Assembly (NCBI GenBank): GCA_019722365.1
Contig: JADFUC010001574.1
Span: forward strand, 62,001-126,000
DNA length: 64,000 bases
Direction of reading: 5' to 3'
Source of the DNA: Lithospermum erythrorhizon
Taxonomy: Eukaryota > Streptophyta > Magnoliopsida > Boraginales > Boraginaceae
Shown: positions 48,064 to 62,440 of the stretch, in pieces
Position numbering within the stretch: the first letter of the stretch is position 1
How the letters are laid out: each line of letters opens with the position of its first letter
Notes under the pieces: generated by a model
Seen by the model: the letters and a program-made list of their open reading frames with translations, nothing else
Told to the model about the DNA's origin: nothing
Database searches by the model: none
Made by a program: the position numbers and the translations under genes

Positions 48064-48420
48064 TTAGGTTTGGGCAAAATCATTAACTTTATAGTTGACG
48101 CTTTCCGGGATGAGGTGTGTTGAAAATAAGATCATTTCTTGTAGTCTAGATTGTCGAAGAATCTTCTTTGAGCCCGATGAGTGTAAATCTTTGGGATCTT
48201 TCGAGTTTGTGATATTACAAATCAGGGTGGTAATGTCATTTATTCTATGCTGGTGGTGATAGTGGAAGTTGTGATGATTCCAGATATGGCTTGCAAAAGG
48301 ACAAATGAGGAAAAGATGATTTGAAGTTTCAATTTTTTCCATACAAAAGATACATTTTCTGTCAATGTTTTTTTGGGTTCTTTTTTTGATTTGATCTTTT
48401 GTTGGAATTCGGTTCAGGAG
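48064..48420 (-). pseudogene. LINE zf-RVT C-terminal domain remnant
   Basis: The - strand reads LNRIPTKDQIKKR, then KCIFCMEKIETSNHLFLICP and FASHIW. The C-x2-C-x7-H-x4-C arrangement with H-L-F-L-x-C-P-F-A is the hallmark of the zf-RVT domain at the end of plant LINE ORF2. Confidence 0.8.
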
Positions 48421-49081
48421 TAATTTTCATATTTTAATTTTTTGCGGGATGGGGAGTTGTTTCATGTTTTTTTTTGGGATTTTCGATTGGTTATGCAGTT
48501 TTTTGATATTGAGGTTATTTCTATTATTGATTGAGGTATAAATGTCTTTAGTTTTGAAGTTTTCTTTAGGCTAATGATTTTCGTCACCATTTTCAGAGGG
48601 CCTAATTTCTAAGATTTTGTTAATGATACTTTGGGGAAGGGACAAGTGTGAGCATTGATGAAAATCCATAAACATTTTACGGATAAAGGGGGTGGCGTTA
48701 CGATTTTAAATTGTTTTTATTTTTGTCGAGTGATTGTCAGGAATCTAGTTATCATTCTATATGTTTACATTTTCTCCATTGCCAATTTCCATTTCAAGCT
48801 TTTTATTTAATCCAGAGACACGAAGGTTTATACTTTTCCAAGTCCATGAAGGGTTGTTTTTATTTTTATTATTTTTTAATGCGAGGGGAATGTATTGGGA
48901 TAGTATTTAGATTTAAGTAGCGTGCTCAAAGGAGTGTTTGGGTGTTTGGCCAGGTATAATTCAGAACTTACATGAGGAGAGACGGGGTGAAATGATGTAG
49001 ATGTTTAAACCCGGGGCCTCCATCTTCTTTATTAAGACACAGAGTGCCAATTGATCAGTGGATGCTTTCTTATAATTTCCT

Positions 49082-50146
49082 TGTTAGAATGTGAGATATT
49101 TGAAATAATTAGTTGAACAGTCGATTGAACAACTACGTTTCTCATTTAAGTTTAGAAGTTACGTATATAAGTTCATATAGTAATGTTATTAGGATACTCG
49201 AGATGATATTAGAGTTATGATGGAACTACTTGGGGTTTGCTTATAATCAATGTACTAATATATAATGTTAGGTTAACATTATTTAGGACATGACCTTTGT
49301 CAATCGAGAGGCCTAAGGGGTGCTTCTGGCTGAGTCATGAATTTAATTTATAACTTTTAGGGTTTAAAATGGAAGCTATGTAAGAATATTAGGGCAAAAT
49401 TTCAATTGTTGGAAAGTTCCCTTATTCGGTGAGGTGGGAAGGAAGGCTTCGAAATTTTCTTTTTTGTAGAATTATTATTTGAATATTAACTGAAACTTAT
49501 GTGAAACTTTATTTTAGGAAAAAGTGAGAAAATTAGAAATACTTCCCTGACAGTTTAGTCAACCAACAGGTAGGAGATAGGGATTCGGAATCTTCCTCGA
49601 AAGAATAATACTAGAATTTTTTTTCTTAAAACTTAACGTGCCTTTATTTAGGAGGATAGAAGTGAGAAGAATTCTAGAACCTTCCTACTCATTCTAGTCG
49701 ACTAAAAGGTTAAAGAGGTGGAGAAATTTTTGCCTTTATTTTAGGTTTTTGGAGCCTATAAATAGACCACCTTTTGGAGGTGAAAAATTACTCATTTACT
49801 TTTTGATAGTCACTTTTGTGAACATAAAAACTCTACTCCCTTTGTTTTGTGGTCTAGTAAGTAGGTGGAAAATTCATGTCGACATCTTAAATTGATATTT
49901 TAAAAGGGTCGTGGTCTGACCTCCGGAGGACTTGTTCGCTCGTTAGTGTGGACAATGATTTTAGAGGCGATGCACTTTGGATGCTCAAGTGAGTCTTAAA
50001 TGTGAAATGCTACATCTATAATAATATTTTATTCCAAAGAATGGTACACATATTTTTAATCTAATTGTTGTTTATAGTATTGATCGTAGGATTCATTATC
50101 CAAATAGTATTGTTAGAATATTATTTATATGTTAGAAACACCAACA
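49082..50146 (+). mobile_element. Solo LTR with 5-bp target duplication, inside the LINE
   Basis: It begins TGTTAGAATGTGAGATATTT and ends ATGTTAGAAACACCAACA, so it has the TG..CA ends of an LTR. Five bases TTCCT lie directly outside both ends (49077-49081 and 50147-50151), the expected retroviral-type integrase duplication. The length is 1065 bp with no coding sequence. A TATAAATA box at 49757-49764 gives the + orientation. It probably remains from recombination between the two LTRs of a once full element. Confidence 0.9.
49757..49764 (+). promoter_or_regulatory. TATA box of the solo LTR
   Basis: TATAAATA in the context GGAGCCTATAAATAGACC lies about two-thirds of the way into the LTR, the usual U3/R position. 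Confidence 0.65.
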
Positions 50147-50179
50147 TTCCTCCCCAAAGGAAGTTAGCTAAAATTTTGT

Positions 50180-51807
50180 CTACTTCATTAAGAGTAGAAA
50201 GGGAAATTTTTGAATGCCCATGGGATAAACGAGGATTGATTGAAGCACTGATTTTATAAGGGTGGTTTTTCCTGTAAAATTGAGCATTTTATTTTTCCAA
50301 CTCATGATTTTAATTTTAATTTTATCTACAATTTCAGTAAATATGACTTTTTTATTTGTTTTAATATCGAGTGAGATTCCAAGGTATTTCCCAAAAAGGT
50401 TGGAGGGATTAATTTTCAAAACATTAAGAATTTTGTTTTGAAAGATGCAGTATTGGGGAGAAAGGTGATAGAAGATTTAGAGTAGTTAATAATCGACGGT
50501 GAACAAAATTAATCTAATGAGTTAAAGTTATAGATGTTATGCGGATTGAATAAATGAAAAAATACTTGTAAATCAATAGAAATTCATTTTCATTGTGGAG
50601 ACTGCGAGGTTTGTATGTATTTTGATGGTTTGTAAGAGTGGCGAAATTCCGACAGTGCCAAGGAGCCGGGATAAGAGTCTCGCTCACAGGCAGCGTAGAG
50701 TTTTAAAAAGGTGGGTTGTTTGTCAGTGCGAGGATCGGGCGGAACCGAGGTAATGCATTCTTTATTATGTTAATCGGTGAAGAAGAAATTTGAGCTTTTG
50801 AGAACTTGAGCGAAAGTCCCAATTGATTCGATTGGCTTGCACTTTACTTTCGCGTACTCCAATTTTAATGGCGGTTTGCCGTTTTCTTGCATTCGAGAAT
50901 GCATTGAGTGAAATGGCTTTTGGGCCATGATGATGTTGTCCTCAGCTCCTCTTCCAAGAATGAAACCATTTTGATATGGGGAGAGTAATGAGTTAAGATG
51001 GGGCTTGAGTCTATTAACAAGAACTTGATTTTTTTGTCCATTGTTAAAGAAGTCAAGGATGGTTTTGGTAAAGCCCATCCCTAAATTGCTCGGTTTTTTT
51101 TTGAAATTGACTGAGGCTTAGTGAATCTTGATTTATTATTAGGAGCATTGGAATAAAGGTTTAAATCTTGGTTTAGTCAGTTTGTTTGAGTCGAATTGGT
51201 GTCTTTAGTATAGAATTTGAAAAAATCTACACATTGATTTTGTATGGCTTCCTCGAAGAGCAGTGAAGATTGCATTGATGAAATCAGCAATTTCGAGGAT
51301 TAGGTTGATTACAGATTTGTATGACATGTGCATGAAATTTTTTAGATTAATGTCTCTTGATTGATTGTTCTGCTTTAATTTTAGCTCTTTGTTTTCAAAA
51401 GGCTTCTTCGTGAATATTAGAAGCGTCAGAGTTGGTTTTGAGTTTTCTAGGATTTTGTTTATTGGGGTGAAAGGTTTTAGGCGGAGGTTTTACTTGAGAG
51501 AGTTTTGAATGTCCTTAGTATTTTGAAAGTATTGCAATCTTGTTTTCGTTCCATTTTAATTGAAGATTTTTGTTTTTTGTTGTTTTTTAATTTTTTAGGC
51601 ATTAGAGCAATTGGGATAATTCTCTTGGGAGTTCCAAGACTCAGTTATAATTTTATGAAAGTTTGGGAAAGATAGAAGGAAAGCTTCTAATTTGAAGGGT
51701 CTTGGAGAATTTTGGTTTTTTTGGTGTTTATAATGAGGGGGCCGTGAGCAGAGATCATACCCAGATGGGAAGTGTTCTCTGGTGGCTTGGGGAACTGCAA
51801 ATTCCAT
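50180..51807 (-). pseudogene. LINE endonuclease/reverse transcriptase remnant
   Basis: The - strand segments read (51807-51595) FKLEAFLLSFPNFHKIITES, as in the end of the APE-type endonuclease; (51078-50770) LVNRLKPHLNSLLSPYQNGF then ILGRGAEDNIIMAQ, the NRL(K)..L(I)SP-x-Q-x-x-F-x-x-GR start of LINE RT; and (50419-50180) FGKYLGISLDIKTNKK then SWKNKMLNFTGKTTLIKSVL, the YLG-x-P-L..W-x-x-x-x-LS-x-A-G-K-x-x-L-I-K-x-V-L segment. Frameshifts separate them and the catalytic core between is lost or scrambled. Confidence 0.8.
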
Positions 51808-52559
51808 TCGAAGTGCCCGTTCTTCTGTCTAATTTTTTTGTAAATTATTTTGTTTGAAGGCAAATTAGTAGTATGAAGAGAATAAATTGTTCAATGATCT
51901 TCTTAATTCAAAGAGGCTGATTTGAAGTCGTGAGAGAAATTAGAGAGGTAACTAAAAAGGGTTGAGATGGGTGGTGTGGCAGACGTTGGGGGTTGTTGAT
52001 TTGTGTTATTTTTGGTGGATTGGTAAGGTCTGGGTTTCGGATGGAGGTGATTTAGAGGTTTTGGGTTGATTGTTGTAATTAGACTTGAAATTATTTTTGT
52101 AATTGTTTTGAGGTTGTAATTGTCCAAAAGTAGTAGATTGAAAATACTTTTGGATTCACAGAGCAAGATTTGGATCTTGCTTGAGAGAGAATTTTTTATA
52201 GGATTCGATCAGATCAATTCACTATACGGAATTGCTTAAATAATTCTTAAGACTGTAACCTTGAGCTCCAATATAACGAGCTCTAAGATCACATTCCAAG
52301 TTGTCATATTAAATTCAACTCCCTATACATTACATAAAGATATATTGAAAATCTTAATCCATTATATAATAAGTTAAAGCGTATTAAAATCAATCAAACA
52401 ACTAGATTTCGTATAGGATGACTCATTATACATTAGACTATCATGATGATTATAATATTGACAACTACTCTTTTTGATTCGTCATAAGCGTAAATGTACC
52501 ATATTGCGTAATAATTAAACGTTCATTCGAATTTACCTTTCTGATGGTTTGTTTAATAA

Positions 52560-53220
52560 AATTCAATACCCTGCCCACTTGGCTTTTTATCTAATATATA
52601 TTTTTTATTTTTATGATTAAATAATTATAACGATTATCGTTTAAAATTAAATAAGAGAATAACTTACACTTAATAAATTATTTTGATATTTTTAAAAATA
52701 ATTATATAAATATTTATTTAAATAATTTGTAATATCATAATACATTACTCGATATTTGGAACATTTTTCATTAACATTTTGGCGTATAAGGATTATAAGG
52801 AGGTGGTTGAGGAGGAATATTGCATCGTCGATCATATGAATGATAATTTGGTAGCTGAGGCGTAATGAAATTTGTGAGTCGGTGGGCGAAATTGGGATAT
52901 TTGAGGGATGTGGTTGGTTTGAAATTGATTATCAAATTGATAATTATTGGGATTTTTGATAGTTAAAAGAATAATTAATTCGAATTTTGAATATTGAAAT
53001 GATTAGCTGAAATAGGATCCATTTTACTAAAAAATATATTGAAAGATTAAAAAGCGAAGAGTTTAGTAAGGATAATAAAAGAAATAATTATATTGAAAAA
53101 GATGATTTTTTATACTCCACGAGGAATTGAATGGAAATGCATTTATAGAGAGAGAAAAATGATAGATTTTGGTTTAAAAAAATAATTTATTATTATCAAA
53201 TAATTGGGATGAATAAAAAA
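52560..53220. mobile_element. Internally deleted Harbinger derivative
   Basis: The left part (52600-52745) matches 29990-30140. A short ORF1 fragment (GGCGTATAAGGATTATAAGG at 52781, then AGGTGGTTGA) matches 32999-33060. The right part (53090-53215) matches 33125-33300. Nearly all of ORF1 and the transposase are missing, so this is a MITE-like deletion derivative of the element at 29930-33310 or a sister copy. Terminal repeats were not resolved. Confidence 0.65.
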
Positions 53221-53711
53221 TCACAAATCAATGTACGTCGAAACTCTGCATCATGCTCATCGATCTGAATTGAGGCGAGATGGCCGGGTCGTGTCCGACC
53301 AGCGACAACGTTCTCAGGCCGCCCGCGTCCACGGTTAATTTCGCATATTTCATTCTTGTCATTTAATCGCTTGACTAAAAAAAAAAAAAAAATTAATGAT
53401 GCTTGTACAATGGATTAAACATTAGAATTTTTTTTCAACAACCATTATGGCTTGTCTTCTGTGACAATGTCGAAAATTTGTAAACATCTTACAACTTGAA
53501 AGTAATGTCAAGGTTTAAGATTCAGTTCCTGTAATGAAAAATGTAATTTGGGAACTAGATTGTGCATGTTTTAGTATTAAGGGCTAAACCTTACCTCATT
53601 ACATTATTAAGATTATTTATGCAATCCACTCACAAACAATTACTGACACCATGAATAGAAACAAAGAAAATACAACAATAATTCTTGAAAGCAAAGAGTT
53701 AGGCTGTTAAA
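53221..53711. other. 3' flank of the OPR gene
   Basis: This flank contains a run of about 15 A at 53377-53391 and AT-rich sequence. No further gene was seen. Confidence 0.55.
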
Positions 53712-56557
<2,846 letters not shown>

Positions 56558-56599
56558 TTTTTTCAATGTACAAAGTTTCAACACTATAGACTATATATT

Positions 56600-58911
56600 T
56601 GTGGAATGCTCAACTTATTTAAACTATGTGGTAAAACTCTTTTTTCATGCTTGGAAATGATCAAACTCATCACTATGGTTTTATAGCCAACAAAAGATAT
56701 TTTTAGCTTTTTGTCAAAGGAGGGAAAGGGGAGTGGTGGAGAAAGAGAGTAAAGCACAACTGATGAACCCTACCAATAATCCGAAGTCAGCCACAAGAAG
56801 TTTCGAATATGGAACGTCAAAAAATGAGTGATGATGAGACAAAAAAGACCTTAATTGTATCCATGCAATTTTTTGCTCGTTAGTGATAGGCAGTTGGCCA
56901 ACAGATTAGGGATAATAGCGTCAAGTACTCAGTTCTGCGTGTATTTATTAAATTTTGAGTGAAGATATTATTCTGATTTTAAGAAATAAATATTCAACAT
57001 GGTTCTTATACTTTTCTTATACGGAGTATTATTTCTTACTATTAGAAAAACAAACGGGCACACTTTAATTTGTTTATGCTATGGGAGCTAACTGTCAATT
57101 TAGTTTCAGATATTAAAAAAGATAAGTTGTCTTTTTTCAATTACGATTGTAATATCGATGCGTATAGTACTTATATTTAAGTCATAACGAGGAGGTAGCG
57201 GTGGAAGAGTTGGTGAGGGGAGAAACCCCGTTTCCGTTTTCTCGAGCACGAAACTAGGGGTGTAAATGACCTCAGCTTCAGTTGGTTGGAAGTTAGTCTG
57301 AAATGATGCAAACGATTAAGTAACTAGATTAGGAGGATCAGCGTAGAATCGAGCCTTAAAAACTAGGATTCGGACAAACAGCGGAGCAGTTCGAAATAGT
57401 TCATTGGAGTGGTGCAGGCAACGATCCCGAATATCAAACCACGGCCTCTTGTTATCCCCCACAAAAGCTGCTCTTGTTTCTTTATTTGTATGTTCCCCAA
57501 TTCTCATCCCCACTTCATGAAGTGAAATGAAAAAAACAAATATATGGACATCGACTAGTCACAATAGTCTAGACGTCCTATATGTGTCATGAGAATTAGG
57601 TTTTGTCATAAAAAAAATTAAATAGGAGATTACATGGGAGATGCTAGAATCGTCAATATGTTTTTCATTAGGAGGGTACAATAGAAATTACATTAATTTG
57701 GTTTCACTTGTAACTGTCAATAGTGGGGCTTAGATATTATATATAGTATATATAAACTATTTCCTCGATTCATCTTTCACTTGTTTTTAAATGCAATTTT
57801 TTTGTTTCAAAATACTTGTCCTTTTAGCATATAAAATTATATTTTTCATTTCATGTATTTTTAACTACTTATTAAATTATCAACAGCTTAATTATATAGT
57901 TTCAATTAATTGACATTTTAATTCCATGTACTTTTTCACTACTTTTATTTTCTTGTCATGCGAATATTTGGAAAGACAAATAAAAAAGAACAAAAAGAGT
58001 AATAAGTAAAAAAAAAATGTAAAGAGCCAAGAGAATAACTTAATAAGAGGGGAATAATTTTTATTAATGATATTTTTCATAACATGGATTTTTTGTCTCA
58101 GAGTCGACCGACCGACGCGTGAAATTTGGAGTGCGTAAGCAGGCGAACCTGTCGAATACCATAGGGTTCGAGGTTCGGCTTCGGTAACCGAACCTCCAAA
58201 AATTTATATTGACTCCAGTTTGGGGTCTTTCTTTTTAAATAAATATTCGGTTCGAATTAGGCTTCGTTTTTTTTGAATGGTTTGAAAATGCTCGATTCGA
58301 AAATGTAATTTTGACATCTGAAAGTAATAACTTGAAAAAATACTCGTTACTACATGTTACAAATCCAAAATAAAATGGAAATCTAAAGTTCACAATTCCA
58401 TGTTGAAAATAAACTAGGTTAGGCTTCATAAGACTTTTCATCATTCAAAGTCCGTATTGGCGCCCGTAGGCTGCAATGACTATATAATTGCCATGCGAGA
58501 TGCAGCGTCGGATCGAGTAAATCGGACCTGTAGTAGTTCTGAAAACACATAGTGTTGCCCGTGCAGCATGTCGAGATCAATTGTATGTTTATAAGCATAC
58601 TAAAATATCATCATCGCCATACAAAAACCAACACAGACTTTGAATGCAGAAAGTAACTTTTATCGCGGTTAGCGAGATAAGTCGAAAGTAACAATCCAAG
58701 AATAAGTAAAATAGAAAAGCGAGAAATGAGTCAAATGAAATCTGAGAATTACATGATTAGTATGCTTTGGTGGTTTGCCTCTGCCGTTACGTTTTAGACA
58801 GGTTTGGGGATTCACAGGTAACTGCAATCTTGTCAGCTTTGGACATTACAGGTTCACTTAGGAAAACGGCAACAGCGACTCTGACTCAAAAATAAATAAA
58901 ACACATATAAA
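56600..58911. other. Intergenic DNA upstream of OPR
   Basis: Mostly AT-rich, with GC-richer patches at 57180-57500 and 58080-58260. The latter holds several GGTTCGG/CCGAACC words. TAGGGGTGTAAATGACC at 57255 looks like a hAT-type terminus, but no partner was found. No coding sequence was recognised. Confidence 0.45.
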
Positions 58912-59850
58912 TTGTTAGAATCTAATATGAATTTCATTTGTGATAAACGCCAAATTCATACATCGGATCCTCAAAATGATATAAATTAGTAATTAACATT
59001 TATGAATACAAGAATTCTTAGGAGATGCCGGCGAGTCACATCTCGAATCTTTCACGAAGCCTGCTTTTGAATTCCATCGTTGAGCAACTTCAAATGTAGT
59101 GCCTGCAGTTGGTTACTTGCCTTGAAGGGTTGAATCCTACATTTGTGTTTCTTTAGGCATTGGGTGATTTGGATGAAAAATGAAGAATTTTTCAATTTCT
59201 CTCTTGATACTTTAAAACCATATGGAGAAATGTGGAGGAGGATTTTCATTTCTTTCATGAAAAATCAAACTTGTGTTGAAAACCTAATAGGTTTGATTAT
59301 ATATGTCAATATAAAAGCCAATAGAATAGTTAATGGCCAGAGTAAAGTACAATTGGCGTTAAGTAAAATCAGAAATACTAACGAGTTGTTAGTAACTAAC
59401 AAGTTAATACTTGAGCCCATTAACCATCGAATTAATTCAATTGACTAATTAATTAATTCGGGTTCATCAATTTCTATTTTACATTATCAATGTAAAAATC
59501 CCAAATTGAGAATATTCGTTGATTACAATCGACTCTCGATTTAACAAATTTAGTTTAATTTCGTACATGAAATATATAATCCAACGTCCTTTGTATGTGT
59601 GTGACCTTACGAGCTCGGATAATAGTAAGTTGTATAATAATAATAATTGACCAATTACTATTATTATAGCGATTAATAGTAAGATCTAGCAATATTTCTT
59701 AACCACAATAAATTATCGCGAAATACAATAGTAATATCTGATTACTAAAATTGAACACTAAGTTCGATCAATCACGTTCTTGACGATAAAATGAATTGAT
59801 CTATGATTGTCATAGCGGGCACAATAAAAGAGGAATCGGTCTCGTTGATT
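58912..59850. mobile_element. LTR-like repeat, copy 2
   Basis: It begins TGTTAGAATCTAATATGAAT and is collinear with 1720-2750. It includes GTATGTGTGTGACC at about 59593, GATTAATAGTAAGATCTAGC at about 59671 and AGCGGGCACAATAAA at about 59813. The TG start and length suggest an LTR. The 3' end (about 59850) and target duplication were not resolved. Confidence 0.62.
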
Positions 59851-60530
59851 TCCAAACATAAATAACTAAGTAAGTAACCATAAATATTCTTAAAAAACTA
59901 TTAAAGTGATTAAAAAACATGAAATTCTTACCAGTAGCATTGGATCTAGATCTTCCATATGATATTCTTTTTCAAATTCAAAATCAATAGGATCATCATT
60001 CCCCTAAATAACAATGAAATTGATTAAGAAAAGAAAAGAACAGAGTTAAGAATGAAAAAATAATAAAGGAGAAAAACAGATTAGATTACCAAATTTTGAA
60101 ATTCTTATTCCATAAGCTTCCTTCCTTGATCGATCGCCGCACAAAAGAAAGAACCTTGGTGTGTCTCATAAATTGAGGCTGCTAACTTTATCAATTATCC
60201 TTCCCCATTTTAGCACTAAAAGGTAGATTCGGATGAAACGTTGTAATGGGAATAGATAAAGTATCTATTCTTGAATGCTTTGGAGAAGTATTTTATATTT
60301 CCACCATTCCCTTTCACTTGAAACTAGGAAATCCAAAATTGGCTACATTTGAAAAGCAGGCTTCGCATTTTTGCGTATTGCTACATGGTATTGAAACTAT
60401 TGAAAACAGTCACAATCCTAGATTCATGATCGATAGGATACATGGATGAATATGCAAATCTAATAATTCCTTTCCTATATCTAGGATCAGGATGAAACCA
60501 AATCTGGCAACAATCGCATTCATCCCCGAT
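59851..60530. other. Intergenic DNA, no gene seen
   Basis: AT-rich sequence after the LTR-like copy. The ORF at 60246-60449 on + shows no recognisable domain. Confidence 0.5.
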
Positions 60531-60559
60531 GCCCAATTGAGTGAAACCTAAATTCAAAA

Positions 60560-60845
60560 GTCTAATTGATTGCTTAATTAATTGAAATCTAAATCAAAAT
60601 CGTTGATTACTTAATTAATTGAAACCCTAACTCGAAACCCTAATTCAATTATTTTATTATTTGAAACCGTAAATCAATTAATTCAACCCCTAATTAACTA
60701 ATTACTCAATTAATTGAAGACTTAATTAAAAGCCCTAAATTAATTCAAAACCCTAAATCAATTAAAAGTCAAACTCCTGAATCGATTAATTCAAAACCCT
60801 AAACTAATTAATTAATAACTTAATGAATCCATTAAAACCCTAAAA
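60560..60845 (+). repeat. Telobox-like ACCCTAA / TTAATTAATT degenerate array
   Basis: About seven (A)ACCCTAA or near-identical words are interspersed with TTAATTAATTGAAA and AATCAATTAATTC words. This is a degenerate simple-sequence array, not a true telomere tract. Confidence 0.65.
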
Positions 60846-61195
60846 AGAAAAACCTACGTCGAACATTAACGGTCAACGACCATGAAACCATCGAAATGCA
60901 AACCAAAATCAAAGTGAAACATAAAAGTCAAAGTCAAAAAAAGTCAAAACTTTCGGTCTTAGAGTTTAAATCGAAAACATAACTACTTAAATGACTTCAT
61001 CCGAACCTATTGTGACAAAAAATCAAACATCTGGTAAAATGGTTTGTAAGTCAACCCAAAAGTCAGCAAGATACAAAGTAAAATTGACACGAAAGTATAG
61101 AAATCACCTTGAGCGTATTTCTATGAACACATAAGACATGGATTCGGAAAGGAGTTACGGTGAGGAAATGGTCAAGGTTCAACGAGGAGGAACTT

Positions 61196-61262
61196 AAAGA
61201 GAGAATGAGAGAATGAGAGATGAAACGGAAAAGAGAGAATAGAGAATGAGAGAATGAGAGGT
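61196..61262 (+). repeat. GAGAGAATGA microsatellite
   Basis: Repeated GAGAGAATGAGAGAATGAGA units occur twice, split by GATGAAACGGAAAA. Confidence 0.75.
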
Positions 61263-62398
61263 ATGGTATACCGTATTACCATTAGATGCTTTATGTTTAT
61301 TGACTTTATTAAGGGCCAAGGAATGGGGAATGGACCAAATGGGGGAATGGACCAGGGAGGAGGCTATTGAGCATTGGACCAAGATTATATATATATATTA
61401 TGTTGATAATTCGATGAAATAGCGAAAACTTTTTCGAGCGGATTCGGTACCGGTTCGGGCGAAAATATAACACTGCTCTTCCATTTCTACGTTTGAAATG
61501 GAGCCAGGAACGTCAGTGGCTATTTCGAGCAGAATCTTCAGGGTCGTATCGAGAAACTTTCGAGAACAACTCGCGGCCATGTGAGGCTGATGTTGTGCTC
61601 GGTCGGTTTGAGATACAGAGTAGCGGGTAAATTTTTTTTGACCGGAATGGATCCACCAGTATTATCAGTGCAAATTACGTCCCAGGAGGCCGAACACAAA
61701 AGAACATGGACTGGAGCCGGACCCGATAACTAGCATTGTGATACTCGATCCACGTTTTTAGTCAGTACCGTTTTAGGTCTGTTTATTAATTTGGGTATTT
61801 TGGTCGAATCTTTGAGTATTTCGTCAGAACTTTTTTGGGTATTTTCGAATATATCCAAAATTTCTGGTATTTATCGGGTTACTGGTCTGAAACTAACATG
61901 TATCAGCTATACATGTTCCCAGAGCGCTAACTTACCGAGTGAGTATCGATGTTGATAAAGCGCAATGGGTCTCGGGTGGCTTACGATTTATCAGGACCGC
62001 TAACACTTTATCAATATGCACGCGCACCCAAATAGTGTTTTTTACTACTGAAATATGGTGACTTACGCGAGCATAATTTACGTAAGCTACTCCGCTACAA
62101 ATGGGAGGCAAAATAGTCGTTCGCTAAAATGAAAATTACTGTTTTGGTGTGTGTATAGCCTGGTCAACTATGTGACGCTAGCAACCCCCTCCTGCAATTA
62201 TAATCAGTTTTGAAAATCAAGGTCCACTAGTCCAAATTACACACTTCCGATAGATCTCCTTCTTCTCCCCACTCTCCAGCTCCAGCATTTTCCAGGTGAA
62301 ATGGTTTCTCATCTCATTTCAATTTGATTAATTATTATTCAATTCATTCTTCTGTAAACAAGAACGAAAATCTGAATAAATTTATTACAATTTGAACA
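61263..62398. other. PMM upstream region
   Basis: This is the 5' flank of the phosphomannomutase gene. It contains an (AT)n run at 61387-61399 and a duplicated GGGAATGGACCA word at 61324 and 61341. No clear TATA box was assigned. The stretch 61430-62100 is more GC-rich, contains short direct repeats of TTTGGGTATTT, and may be a decayed transposon end. Confidence 0.4.
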
Positions 62399-62440
62399 AT
62401 GATCAGTTTAGTATTATGGCTGCAAGTATGCCTGGTGTGA
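62399..62440 (+). promoter_or_regulatory. Upstream ORF overlapping the PMM start
   Basis: An ATG 17 bases before the proposed PMM ATG opens a 13-codon frame ([13 protein letters not shown], stop at 62438-62440) in another register. It runs across the main start codon. If it lies in the mRNA it could reduce PMM translation. Whether the leader includes it depends on the unknown transcription start. Confidence 0.5.

Larger units (their letters stand above)
47400..52200 (-). mobile_element. Decayed LINE (non-LTR retrotransposon), interrupted by a solo LTR
   Basis: The - strand carries, from right to left, an endonuclease C-terminal remnant (51807-51595), the reverse transcriptase start (51078-50770), a later RT/thumb segment (50419-50180) and the zf-RVT C-terminus (48420-48064). 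Order and spacing fit one plant L1-type LINE. A solo LTR (49082-50146) splits the RT/thumb from the zf-RVT. The 5' part of ORF2 and ORF1 are unrecognisable, and no poly-A tail or target duplication was found. Limits are approximate. Confidence 0.78.

Noticed and set aside
57250..57275. TAGGGGTGTAAATGACC as a hAT terminus
   Set aside because: It looks like a typical hAT/MITE end, but no inverted partner or target duplication was found nearby.
60560..60845. True interstitial telomere
   Set aside because: The ACCCTAA words are separated by other sequence rather than forming perfect tandem TTTAGGG repeats.
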